A DNA stretch of 64,000 nt from Saprospiraceae bacterium. GTDB taxonomy: Bacteria; Bacteroidota; Bacteroidia; Chitinophagales; Saprospiraceae. Location: positions 434,001-498,000 of the forward strand of contig JADKKF010000024.1 in the NCBI GenBank assembly GCA_016720635.1, written 5' to 3'. Below the pieces are notes generated by a model, which saw nothing but the letters and a program-made list of their open reading frames with translations, was not told where the DNA came from and made no database searches. The stretch's first letter is position 1. Every line of letters begins with the position of its first letter. The translations under genes were made by a program, and so were the position numbers. This document shows, one piece after another, positions 33,185-42,479 of the stretch.

Positions 33185-33889
33185 TTATCTCTTCTTTAAA
33201 ATATGAACGATGGCTTTAGAAATCCTATCCATGCCCGTTTCTTTGGTCAAAACGCCTACCTCTTGGTGAAATAATATTTCCCCTTCTTGCATAAAAATTA
33301 TCTCGCTGACCATATCGTCCAATTCGCTCAATAAGTGAGAGGTAATTAGAATCAACTTCCCTTTAGCCTTTTCTTTTAACACCTTATCTTTCAAAATTTC
33401 GGATGATAATGGGTCCAATCCAGCCGTCGGTTCATCTAAGATGAGCACTTCGGGATTGAATAAAAAAGCCAAAGCGGCACTTACTTTTTGCGTAGTTCCA
33501 CCACTCAGTGTATTCATCGGTTTGTGCAAAATTTTCTCTATTTCGAACTGTAGATACAAGTCTTCATCCAGTTGGTAATCCACATTTCGGATGCTCTTCA
33601 CCATATCAAAAATTTGGCCAATAGTCATATTCTCTGGATATCTACCTATTTGAGGCATATACCCGATTTTTTTTCTATACTCTATATCCTTGAGTATAGA
33701 TTTTTTTTGAAATAAAATATCTCCTCCTGTAGGCACGACCATACCCAAAATACTCTTGATCAAGGTAGTTTTACCACAACCATTGGGACCTATAAGAGCG
33801 ATGCACTCTCCACTTCTTAGATGAAGATTTAATTCATTGAGGACTAAAAATTTACCAAATCGTTTTGATAACGATTTTACTTCTATCAT
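33185..33889 (-). CDS. nosF: NosF, ABC transporter ATPase
   Basis: 234 aa. Walker A GPNGCGKTT (about residues 34-42), Q-loop YMPQIGRYPE, signature LSGGTTQKVS, Walker B VLILDEPTAGLDPLS and H-loop ITSHLL are all intact. Energises the NosDFY complex needed to mature the CuZ site. The start overlaps the NosD stop by 4 bases and the NosY start follows its stop after one base, a tightly coupled trio. Confidence 0.93.
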   Translation of the reverse strand: MIEVKSLSKRFGKFLVLNELNLHLRSGECIALIGPNGCGKTTLIKSILGMVVPTGGDILFQKKSILKDIEYRKKIGYMPQIGRYPENMTIGQIFDMVKSIRNVDYQLDEDLYLQFEIEKILHKPMNTLSGGTTQKVSAALAFLFNPEVLILDEPTAGLDPLSSEILKDKVLKEKAKGKLILITSHLLSELDDMVSEIIFMQEGEILFHQEVGVLTKETGMDRISKAIVHILKKR

Positions 33890-35121
33890 AATTTTATACT
33901 TTGTACAAGGGGTCTTGTGTCAACAAAATTTGCAGGTGTCAGACTTGGCAATACTTTTTCTGATTTATCTAGTAAGGTAATCATAAAACTTCTAAATAAT
34001 AACATGGCCGAAGGGGTGTTTTCTACGATCACCGAATAGAGACTCAAGGGATGGTACGGCACGTCGCCTACATTGTCCTTGTTCAGATCGTACCCTTCAT
34101 ATTTGTCCCAGTAATTTTCGCTGAAAGAATTCAAGGTCAAGGACCCATTGGTGCTCACATCAAAGGTATTTCCAACAAAATTATTGTGCTCGATAACATT
34201 ATCCATGCAATTTGCCTGAATTTTCATCCCCCAGCCGTTGGCGCTGATGATATTTTTCTCCACCCGTATCCTATTGGTTCCATCCATAAAAATAGCAGAT
34301 GTATTGTTCACAAATTTATTACCTCCAAGATAGCAATCCGATATCTCCTTTAGTAACAGTCCATATGCCGAATCCCCCCAATTTTCTTCGAAAGTATTGT
34401 TCATCATCGTTATATTTTTTGTAAACATTACCGCCACCCCTGCCCCATTATTTCTAAAACAATTGGTAAAATATGCATCATTGTTAGAGAACATAAAGTG
34501 TAAACCGTATCTTATGTTTTTGTCGGCAATATTCCTCCATATCACCGAATTCGTAACAAACTCGAAATAAATACCGTCCCTATTCCCAGTCAATTTGTTT
34601 CCTATAATCTGAAGACTATCGCTTTTCCAGCAATGTATTCCATTGCCAATCTGCTGTTCTTCCTTGCCAAAAGCTATGACTCTATTGTTTTTTATGATGC
34701 AATTTTTACAATATTGAAGGTATATCCCAAAAAAATTATCGTACAAAAGATTGTTTTCGATGACAACATGATTACCATTGTACACCTTTATCCCTCCTGG
34801 ATCATCCAAAGATGCGTAGCCTGAATGTTGGATTTTAAACCCCTTCACGACCACATGATTTGCTTTGACTGACAATACCTCATATTTCTTACTTCCATCC
34901 AAAATGGGCAAATCCTTGCCGATCAGAGTGATAGACTTTTTAATCTCGATATTTCCTTCAATATATGTACCATTATATACAAGGACTGTATCCCAGTTTT
35001 GGGCTGATTCAATCGCTGATTTTATAGTTTTGAATGGACTATCCTTGCCCACCCTGATTGTTTTGGCTAACGACTGCCCATTTATGGCGATGAAAATAAT
35101 AAATGCTAGGGCTATTCTCAT
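33886..35121 (-). CDS. nosD: NosD, periplasmic copper/sulfur-maturation protein
   Basis: 411 aa from the ATG at 35121, which forms an ATGA overlap with the stop of the upstream gene; a start 24 bases further up would overlap more and lacks support. Signal peptide (about 1-20, ending SLAK), then a right-handed beta-helix of repeated Asn-rich rungs (IENNLLYDNFFGIYLQYCKNCIIKNN, cited in part; NIRYGLHFMFSNNDAYF), the CASH/NosD repeat pattern. The periplasmic partner of NosFY in building the CuZ centre of NosZ. Confidence 0.92.
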   Translation of the reverse strand: MRIALAFIIFIAINGQSLAKTIRVGKDSPFKTIKSAIESAQNWDTVLVYNGTYIEGNIEIKKSITLIGKDLPILDGSKKYEVLSVKANHVVVKGFKIQHSGYASLDDPGGIKVYNGNHVVIENNLLYDNFFGIYLQYCKNCIIKNNRVIAFGKEEQQIGNGIHCWKSDSLQIIGNKLTGNRDGIYFEFVTNSVIWRNIADKNIRYGLHFMFSNNDAYFTNCFRNNGAGVAVMFTKNITMMNNTFEENWGDSAYGLLLKEISDCYLGGNKFVNNTSAIFMDGTNRIRVEKNIISANGWGMKIQANCMDNVIEHNNFVGNTFDVSTNGSLTLNSFSENYWDKYEGYDLNKDNVGDVPYHPLSLYSVIVENTPSAMLLFRSFMITLLDKSEKVLPSLTPANFVDTRPLVQSIKL

Positions 35122-36140
35122 TTTTTGTTTAAAATTTCCTCCCAAGTAAGTACTTGAAGACCATGCTTTAACGCATAATTTTTTGCATCTTCGACTTTTT
35201 GAAATCCCGCAAAATTTCCTCCCATTGGACTCCTAAGTTCATTATGGTTTACATAATGAGCACTTGCAGCATCAATCAATTGGTTGGTAGCTGTGAAATT
35301 GTGGACGAAATATTTTATATTTTCCTCAGAAGCATTTTCTGATTTATAATTTATTAAACATCTCAAATCATCGAATTTATAAACTCGGCCTTTTTTCGTG
35401 ATTAATTCTGCACCAAATCTTCCATCTGATATAGTCATATTGCAATAATCACATTTATCCTTATTCAGCATGATTGGGTCCATTTCACCAGTGTTGCATG
35501 CAAATAAAATAATAAAGGAAAAGCTAGCTATGGTCGTCTTTATGGTTGTTTTTTTCTTAAAAAACTTCGATAGATAACCTGCTTCAAAAAGTACAGATAC
35601 CAACATAAATAGCCCACTTGCAATAAAAAGCCACCCACCGATATCAGGAATCGAATAAGCACCAAAATTCAACAATTGCTTAAAGCCAATCAATGGCGGC
35701 TGATATGCCATTCCAGGCACGATAATCGCGGCACTTGGGTCCAAATTATGACCATAATTGTATTCCCATCGCCAGAAGTCCGCCATGGCAATAATCCCAA
35801 ATGCCAAAAACAAACCGAAAGTGATATAAAGCATCCTTTTGCTCCCATAAAAAGCCGTCACCAAAGCCAATAGAGCAAAGAACGAAATAATATATGGCAA
35901 CAAGGTAAATTCTATAAAATTCTCAGCGTGAAGGGTTTGCATCCCAATATAATGATTTAGCCCATTGATAATCTCTACTTGGCCGCCCAATTTGTAAGAA
36001 AATATCTTCATGACCAGTCCTTCGGGATATTGAGGTGCGTCTAGTTCAATCCTCCACAGTGGTACAAAAATCGAAATGATGAGGATGATACTTGAAAGGA
36101 CAAGCAATATTTTTGAATTTTTTGACAATTTATTCTGCAT
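35118..36140 (-). CDS. nosL: Membrane protein fused to a NosL copper-chaperone domain
   Basis: 340 aa. Residues 1 to about 190 are an integral membrane part with about five helices and an extracytoplasmic loop (WRIELDAPQYPEGL). This is the type of membrane protein commonly found next to nosZ in clade II clusters. From about residue 210 follows a complete NosL: a hydrophobic segment ending ILFAC (a lipobox-like Cys), then PIMLNKDKCDYCNMTISDGRFG (the CxYC-M copper site, cited in part) and ASAHYVNHNELRSPMGG. There is no ATG, GTG or TTG that could start NosL alone at the junction, so a real fusion is favoured. NosL supplies Cu(I) to NosZ. Confidence 0.8.
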   Translation of the reverse strand: MQNKLSKNSKILLVLSSIILIISIFVPLWRIELDAPQYPEGLVMKIFSYKLGGQVEIINGLNHYIGMQTLHAENFIEFTLLPYIISFFALLALVTAFYGSKRMLYITFGLFLAFGIIAMADFWRWEYNYGHNLDPSAAIIVPGMAYQPPLIGFKQLLNFGAYSIPDIGGWLFIASGLFMLVSVLFEAGYLSKFFKKKTTIKTTIASFSFIILFACNTGEMDPIMLNKDKCDYCNMTISDGRFGAELITKKGRVYKFDDLRCLINYKSENASEENIKYFVHNFTATNQLIDAASAHYVNHNELRSPMGGNFAGFQKVEDAKNYALKHGLQVLTWEEILNKK

Positions 36141-36160
36141 AACTTTAGATTTATAATAAA

Positions 36161-36197
36161 AAAGGAGCAGATGGCGTATTATACCAGGCTGCTCCTT
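36161..36197 (-). terminator. Intrinsic terminator between nosZ and the nosL fusion
   Basis: On the minus strand AAGGAGCAG (36189-36197) pairs with CTGCTCCTT (36161-36170) and is followed by TTTTTT. It sits in the 76-base gap after the nosZ stop. As nosLDFY have no visible promoter of their own, read-through would set a lower level for them. Confidence 0.75.
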
Positions 36198-36216
36198 ATA
36201 TCACATTTTAAATTTA

Positions 36217-38195
36217 CTATTTAGCCTCCGTTACTGGCTTATTTAAACTAAAGGTCAAGGCTGCATTACTACCCGCTGGTGACACTCGAACATATCCCTG
36301 CATTTCTTGGTGCAATGCGCTGCAAAAGTCTGTGCAATACATTGGGAAAATTCCAGTTCTATCTGGCACCCATTTAAGTGTGCTCGTCTCTCCTGGCATG
36401 ATTAACAATTCAGCATTGTTAGCACCTTTTACAGCAAAACCGTGAGGTACATCCCAGTCTTGTTCCAGATTGGTTACGTGAAAATATACCTCATCCCCTA
36501 ATTTTATACCTTCGATATTGTCTGGTGCGAAGTGAGATCGGATAGAAGTCATATAAACATGGACTTTTTTACCTTCTCTTACGACCTTGGCAGATGCCTC
36601 AGATTTAGTGCTGTAAGGGTTTTTATTTTCCTCTATTTTATAAATTTTCAACTGTCCGTTATTCTTAATCAATTCAGTAGGCGACGCTTGTGCATAATGC
36701 GGCTCACCAATAGTCGGGAAGTCCAAAATCATCTGCATTTTTTCGCCACTGATATCAAATAACTGCGCACTTTGAGCCAACTCAGGGCCTGTAGGAAGAT
36801 ATCTGTCCTTGGTGATTTTATTATAAGCAATCAAATATTTTCCATAAGGCTTGGCTGTATTTCCACCTGGAATACACAAGTGACCTACAGAATAATAGGT
36901 AGGAACTCTATCCAAAACTTTAAGATCTTTGATATTCCATTTTACGATTTCTGATGAAACGAAAAACGATGTATAAGCATTTCCATTATCATCAAATTCT
37001 GTGTGTAACGGTCCTAGGCCTGGTTTTTTAACTTCTCCGTACAAAGCTGATTCATACTTGATAACTGGTATTCCTTCGTACTCGCCATCATAAGATTTGT
37101 CAGCTATGGCTTTTTGGATTTTGTCATAGCTAAATACAGGAATCAATGCAGCCAATTTTCCACTACCGACGATATATTCTCCCTTAGGATCTACGTCACA
37201 ACCATGCGGAGATTTTGGACAAGGGATGAAATAACAGATATCTTTAAACTCTGCAACATCCAAAACCAAAACTTCTTTTTCAATGGTAGAAGTAGCCATC
37301 TGGGTTGATTCATCATATACATTATGAGCATATTTAACCGGTGTCTTTCTTCCTTTTCCAGCTTTGATATACTCCTCTGCTTTTTTCCAATTTACAGCCA
37401 TGATAAAATCTTTGTCCCTTTGAGAAGCATTTACTTCCAATAAGGTATTAGCCTGCTCACTGTTATAACAAGAGAAAAAGAACCATCCGTGTGATTTCCC
37501 TTTTCCCGCTCGAGCCAAGTCAAAGTTGATACCAGGAGTCCTCAATTGGAAGGCTATTTTCATCTTTCCCGTTTCTGGAGCTATGCTTACGAAGCTGATA
37601 TGGCCTTTAAAATTCTTTTTGTATGAACTGATTGGAACATCTCCATTATCGCTATCACCAGGTACGCTAAATCTTGTTCCTGCGACGATATACTCAGAGT
37701 TTTCTGTACCGAATGGAGAACTGTGGTTACCAGCACTATTCGGAAGCTCTAAAATTTCCGCAGTTTTAAATGTTTTTAAATCTATCCTCGCCAATCTCGG
37801 TGTATTGTTCGCATTCGCGAAGGCCCACTTTCCATCTTGAATTCCCTTTTTCTGAGACATTTCTACGTGGTGTAAATCATCCCAAGGAACGAATCCATGA
37901 GAAGTATTCAACATCGGTTTGGTCTCTTCACTGTATCCCCACCCCTTTTCAGGATCTACCGAAAACACAGGAATAACCCTAAAAAGACGACCACTGGGTA
38001 AGCCATAAACGCTCAATTGGCCACTAAATCCCCTGACACAAAATTGTAGAATTCGTCATATTTTCCAGGCGCAACATAGGCCTTGGCTGCCGCATCACCG
38101 CTCACCGCACTGCTGGTATTTTTAGTCTTGCATGAAAACAAAGCTACCATAGAAACTAATGCAATGAATTTTAAAAAAAAATCTGTTCTTTTCAT
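36217..38195 (-). CDS. nosZ: Nitrous-oxide reductase, clade II (Sec-type lipoprotein), one-base frameshift
   Basis: Reduces N2O to N2. It reads as 38013-38195 plus 36217-38016; adding one G to the G4 run (38030-38033) restores SGGFSGQLSVYGLPSGR and a 659-aa protein. The N-terminus is a Sec signal with lipobox LFSC, not a Tat signal, which marks clade II and predicts a lipid-anchored enzyme. Beta-propeller CuZ histidines are in DDLHHVEMS, PHGCDVDPKGEY and LGPLHTEFDDNGN. The C-terminal cupredoxin CuA site is CTDFCSALHQEM with the upstream HGFAVKG. All key residues are present, so the frameshift is probably an assembly error. It is the second gene of the nos operon. Confidence 0.93.
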
Positions 38196-38211
38196 TTTAT
38201 TTTATTTATTG

Positions 38212-38712
38212 TTATTTCACATTATCATTTTTACGCATAAATTCTAATAGATGTCTCGCATCATCATCGGTGAGACTTTGGTTAGGCATACGCACCAAAC
38301 ATAATTCAAGCTGAGCCTGAACTTCAGGATCCTTTTCGATCATAGGGTCTGGATTGGTGATAAAGTTCATAATCCAATGTCCTGTTCTTCTTTCAGTTAC
38401 ACCTTTCCAGCCTGGACCCACTAGTTTTTCACCAGTCAGTTTATGACAAGAAATACATTTTGTATTCGCGATAGCCTCACCTTTTTCAGCCATAGCTTTG
38501 TCCAAAGCCCCAAGCTTCAAATTCGCTTCATCAAACTTTCCTTCCCCTCTTTTCGGATCATAACTTTCGGTACTTTTTTCTGGTTCTGGTGTCGCTTCTG
38601 CACTAGTACTGGACTCCTCTGAAGACGAGGAAGTTTCGGGATTACCTCCACATTGGACAAAAACCAACGCCAGTATCATAATCGTAAAAATTGCTAATTT
38701 ATTCATAATCAT
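38212..38712 (-). CDS. Cytochrome c lipoprotein
   Basis: 166 aa; the ATG two codons later (38706) is an alternative start. A signal peptide with lipobox FVQC (Cys about 21) is followed by a long Ser/Thr/Glu-rich linker (about 25-55). A single c-type heme domain has CISCH (about residue 87), and its axial Met is probably in RMPNQSLTDDDARHLLEFM. It probably donates electrons to NosZ, whose gene starts 16 bases downstream. This first gene of the nos operon carries the Crp/Fnr-type operator and the promoter upstream. Confidence 0.92.
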   Translation of the reverse strand: MIMNKLAIFTIMILALVFVQCGGNPETSSSSEESSTSAEATPEPEKSTESYDPKRGEGKFDEANLKLGALDKAMAEKGEAIANTKCISCHKLTGEKLVGPGWKGVTERRTGHWIMNFITNPDPMIEKDPEVQAQLELCLVRMPNQSLTDDDARHLLEFMRKNDNVK

Positions 38713-38723
38713 ATTTTTTTTTA

Positions 38724-38731
38724 CAAAGTTA
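38724..38731 (-). promoter_or_regulatory. -7 promoter box of the nos operon
   Basis: TAACTTTG on the minus strand (TAnnTTTG), 11-18 bases before the cytochrome c start codons. No -33 box is present; the operator centred at 38761.5 takes that place. Confidence 0.65.
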
Positions 38732-38753
38732 CCTTTGACCGACCAAAATTATT

Positions 38754-38769
38754 TATGACCAAAATCATA
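38754..38769 (-). promoter_or_regulatory. Crp/Fnr-type operator of the nos operon
   Basis: TATGA-CCAAAA-TCATA, a 5+5 palindrome with the same half-sites and spacer as the fasciclin site. Its centre lies about 42 bases upstream of the predicted start at 38719-38720. Confidence 0.65.
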
Positions 38770-38779
38770 CAAACCTCGA

Positions 38780-38813
38780 TCCTAGTAAAAAATAGGAGTA
38801 TTTTGTCCTATTT
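38780..38813. repeat. Three alternating TCCTA/TAGGA boxes spaced 13 bases
   Basis: TCCTA at 38780, TAGGA at 38793 and TCCTA at 38806, starting exactly 13 bases apart. The last two are extended to AAATAGGA-N8-TCCTATTT. They lie upstream of the nos operator in the 38713-39196 gap. Possible second regulator site. Confidence 0.4.
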
Positions 38814-39046
38814 ATTTTGAAATTATTAAATATCACAAAATGATATCAAAGCCACCTTCCTAATATTTGAGAAACCCGACGATAAATATCCATTTTAGTT
38901 TTGGTATGTTTGCAGTATTCACCACTATTATATCACCTTTTCGTCCAAATTCAAAATCAGGCAATTTTTAAGCAAATGGACTTAAATTTTTGATAAAATT
39001 TACCTAAAAAATTGATTATTTTGGGATTTTGTCAATTTATTTTCTT

Positions 39047-39146
39047 GGGCGATTGCCAATTCTTGGCACCCGGCTGATTCGGGGTATCCGTCTCTCCATA
39101 TTCATGTCGAGACCGGCAAAGCCGCCCTACTCATCCCTATCGCAAT
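39047..39146 (+). repeat. Structured intergenic element, copy D
   Basis: Closing stem GCGAT (39049-39053) with ATCGC (39139-39143). Hairpins: TGCCAA/TTGGCA (39054-39059/39063-39068), GTCTC/GAGAC (39090-39094/39109-39113) and CGGC/GCCG (39114-39117/39121-39124). It contains TATCCGTCTCTCCAT and CTACTCATCCCT as in the other copies. It lies 50 bases from the 3' end of the minus-strand lipoprotein gene at 39197. Confidence 0.7.
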
Positions 39147-39196
39147 GCCTAGAACCTGCCGAGGGTTTTCAAATGAAAATCCAAGCTATAAAGTTC

Positions 39197-39949
39197 TCAT
39201 TTCTGATTGATTGACTTAATTTCTGACTCTATTTTAGGGATTAATTCATTAAAGAATAGTTTCAGCTTTTGGTCCACTGCTTGATAAACACAGGTACATT
39301 CTTGATCGTCCATAGATTCATAATTATATACTCGTTTTATGTCTCCAAAATCTTTGATAAGCTTTTTATCTTTGTCTAAGATCTTTACGTCCGTCAGTGT
39401 GATGATAACACTTCCCTGACTCACTTTATAAGTCTTGTAGAATTGATTGTATGGATTAGACTTTACGTGATCTTGACGACCGAAATAAGAAAACAATGAT
39501 CCAGATAAATGATAATCCGCCGAATCTCTATTCAGCAACACTTTTTTGAAGGTTTTCCTTTTGTTAATGTGTTTGGCCAGTACCGTTGAGATTTGCCATG
39601 AGGCTGACCCTTTTTTATATTTTTCTTCATCATTGACACAATATGCTTTGTCCTTAAAGGGATGGCTTGCTTTGCCAGTGGTCAACATTTTAAAATTTGG
39701 GTCCTGTCCCCTTTTGTCCTTTAGTTGTATCACATTCAAGACTAAGTGAGACAATGAACTATCCTTATTGATCTCAACATCCTTAAATTGATAATTGATA
39801 ATTTCGTGCATATCGGGAGTCTCCACGGATTCATACACAGCTGTTGTTCCTAAATCTACCATATCCTCTACTACATGAAAAAAGCAACTAGGCAAAGACA
39901 AAATGACAAATAAAAACAATGCTGCGAGTAAAAATTTATATGGTTTCAT
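39197..39949 (-). CDS. Lipoprotein of unknown function
   Basis: 250 aa. Signal peptide and lipobox LPSC (Cys about residue 22), so membrane-anchored. The mature part is mixed alpha/beta with KKGSASWQISTVLAKHINKRKTF, cited in part, and a later DYHLSGSLFSYFGRQ and VSQGSVIITLTDVKILDK. This order of a binding-strand, helix and SGSL strand recalls LptE/LpoB-like or transport-auxiliary lipoproteins, but I cannot assign it. It is not obviously part of the nos operon: it lies upstream on the same strand, separated by copy D of the structured element and about 480 bases. The 313-base gap at 39950-40263 is AT-rich with nothing recognised. Confidence 0.6.
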   Translation of the reverse strand: MKPYKFLLAALFLFVILSLPSCFFHVVEDMVDLGTTAVYESVETPDMHEIINYQFKDVEINKDSSLSHLVLNVIQLKDKRGQDPNFKMLTTGKASHPFKDKAYCVNDEEKYKKGSASWQISTVLAKHINKRKTFKKVLLNRDSADYHLSGSLFSYFGRQDHVKSNPYNQFYKTYKVSQGSVIITLTDVKILDKDKKLIKDFGDIKRVYNYESMDDQECTCVYQAVDQKLKLFFNELIPKIESEIKSINQK

Positions 39950-40263
39950 TATAAAATTACGTTTTGCATTAAAGAATAAAATTCAAATCAAAGACATAAG
40001 TTTAGGTTCTTTACAAGCATAAATTTACTTATTTCCAATCATATAAAAACAAATACCAAGTTTTTTTTACCAAATTTATATACAAAACTTAGCCCGATAA
40101 CCTATGCGGTATATTTTTTTCTTAAATTTCTACGGTATTTTTCTAAGCCCAATTTTCAACATTCTTTCATTTGGTCTAACCTTTAGCTTTTTTAATAGAC
40201 TCAAAATAAATCTAAATTGCTAGGCGTTTGTTACCATATGAGAAACCTAAAAAGAAGTAGATT

Positions 40264-41154
40264 ATGACCTTTAGAAATTTCATTTACAACACGGCCAGTT
40301 TCCTTATTCTTGTATTAATTGGCTTTTCTGCTTGCAAAAAAAATCCATCTACCCATGTCAGTGGAGGTCTAAGTTCTGATCGTGATACCATCATCCTCAA
40401 CGAAAAATATGGCAGTGACCCCAAGCAAGTTTGTGATATTTATCTGCCAGCCGGTAGAAACCCAAATACTCCTTGTATCCTAGTAATTCACGGTGGAGCG
40501 TGGAAAGCTGGTCAGAAAGAAGATTTTAATCCTTATATAAATATGATTAGAAGCAAATGGCAAAACGTTGCCGTGATCAATATGAACTATCGTTTGGCCA
40601 GTAACACCAATAATATCCACCACGATCAAATAATGGAAGACATCGATGCTACCATCGGGCACATAGCTTTAAATAGTCTCAAGTATCAAATTTCACAAAA
40701 AATAGGTATAGTCGGAGCCAGCGCTGGGGGACATTTAGCCATGATTTATGCCTACAAATACAACCGACTCCAAATGATTAAGTGCGTCGGAGATATATTT
40801 GGTCCAAGCTATCTTAATGATTGGGCATGGTACGATTCTAACAACATATTGCTCGGTGGATATGTAGGAGATGTATTAGCTGAATATGTTGGACGACCTT
40901 GGGATACGGCAGTCTATAAAGCTGTTAGTCCTTATTGGAATATTTCTGCACAAAGCCAACCTACGATCATATTTCATGGCAACCTCGACCCAATAGTTCC
41001 AGTCTATCAAAGCCAACAGTTGCACGCCAAACTTACTTCTCTCGGGGTACCCAATCAATATCACGAATATCAAGCATTTCATGGATTTGACCAAGCGCAA
41101 TCTATTGACGTAATCAATAAATTGGTTGCATTCTTCCAAGCGAACCTCCATTGA
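40264..41154 (+). CDS. Alpha/beta hydrolase lipoprotein (esterase-like)
   Basis: 296 aa. The signal peptide ends in a GFSAC lipobox (about residue 24). Serine hydrolase of the carboxylesterase/BD-FAE type: oxyanion loop ILVIHGGAWKAGQ (about 78), nucleophile elbow GIVGASAGGHLA (about 155), Asp in GNLDPIVPV (about 245) and His in AFHGFDQ (about 278). Probably de-esterifies carbohydrate or lipid esters at the cell surface. A lone gene without a recognised partner or promoter. Confidence 0.88.
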   Translation: MTFRNFIYNTASFLILVLIGFSACKKNPSTHVSGGLSSDRDTIILNEKYGSDPKQVCDIYLPAGRNPNTPCILVIHGGAWKAGQKEDFNPYINMIRSKWQNVAVINMNYRLASNTNNIHHDQIMEDIDATIGHIALNSLKYQISQKIGIVGASAGGHLAMIYAYKYNRLQMIKCVGDIFGPSYLNDWAWYDSNNILLGGYVGDVLAEYVGRPWDTAVYKAVSPYWNISAQSQPTIIFHGNLDPIVPVYQSQQLHAKLTSLGVPNQYHEYQAFHGFDQAQSIDVINKLVAFFQANLH

Positions 41155-42479
41155 TTTGGCATATTCCACCGTGTCAACTTTTTCATTCTATTAATTTCTT
41201 GATTTTTTGTAATAATATATTAGTTCTATTAATTATATTTTTTACCTTATAATTAAGATCTATTTATTGACCTAATAAACTTTTTATTAGTTAAAGTTAC
41301 CTTTGATGAAACATTTTTATTAACCAAAATTACCCTTCAAACAAAGCTTTATATTAGTAACCATCCTATTATTAGCCACCGTCAAAATCAATGCCCAATG
41401 CAGCAATTTCTCAAATTCGATTAGTATTAATGGGCACAAATGGTTGTTTTCCAGTGTATAATCAATTTTGGCAATGCTCGTTCAGGGGTCCGTACATGGT
41501 CAGTACCACAGGGGCCTTTGTGGGGAATAGACCTCCAAATGCAAATGCCCAGCAGTCCTTCCTGTTGAGTTGAGACTTCAGCCAAGTTAATAAATTTGTT
41601 TTGATCTCTGAAAGCAGGTGATTATTTTGAAATTTTAATAGATGGATAAAAATATAGGAAGGGTAAAACCAGGGTAATTTACAACAAAATTTATCAATTT
41701 GTTGAAAAGAAAATACCAATAAAATATTATTACAATAAACAAGTAGATTTAGAGGTAAGTTATTAAGATGAGAGGAGATGACCAAAATGGACATGAAGGT
41801 TTGGGTGAAAATCTTACAGAATTCCCCAGAGTTATATTGGAGGCAAACGAGACTTGGGTTGGCAACAATTATTGATGTTTCAATCTAAATAAATTAAAGC
41901 GAAGATAATTTTAAACAGAACAGGTCAAAATGCAGGAATTTGACAAAATTATGGATTTTCTCTTTGAGTAAAAAACTTAATGGAAGGCATTTTATCGACT
42001 TATTTTTGCTGGTCTTGGCGCTAAATTGTTCGCTTTTGCGATACCAACATAAAAAGCTCTTATCTCTCGAATAGACCAACTTACGGAATCTTCAAGGTGA
42101 AAGAAATATCACCAAAATAAATACAGTTTGTGAAGACTTCCTAAAAAATGAAGTGCTAGATGAAAAGTCTAGATTTTCTATACTCACCCGAAGAGCAGAT
42201 ACAGAACAAGAATAGCCCAGACTTAGAGTTTTACAAAACTTTTTTTTAGGAATAGTTCAAAGATTGGACTAAAGACAAAGCAGGAAGGAAAATTTTAATA
42301 AAAATGAAAAAAAAAAAAAACAGACCAAAAAGAAGGCCTTTATTTTACATAAAGTGAAAATGGAAAGGTTTTATATTTTATTCAAAAAAAATTTATTAAC
42401 AGAGATTAGTAATAGAAATTATTTATGCTTCTTTAATTACGTTAGTTCCAATAGTAAAAAAAAAAATCTTCCATACCAC
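41155..42479. other. 1.3-kb AT-rich stretch without an intact gene
   Basis: Holds a hairpin CTAATAAA/TTTATTAG (41272-41290), a relic signal-peptide gene (41298-41462), an A13 run near 42308, and scattered short ORFs full of stops on both strands. The reading frames change every few tens of codons, as in decayed coding DNA. I found no recognisable domain after 41462. Confidence 0.5.
41298..41462 (+). pseudogene. Relic 5' end of a secreted protein gene
   Basis: A promoter box TACCTTTG (41298-41305) is followed at once by ATG 41307. The frame reads MKHFY, a TAA stop at codon 6, then PKLPFKQSFILVTILLLA, ending TVKINAQCSNFS. This is a convincing Bacteroidota signal peptide with its cleavage site after NAQ. 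The frame ends again after about 50 codons. The nonsense codon and the lack of a continuing domain mark it as a pseudogene, or as heavily mis-assembled. Confidence 0.5.
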
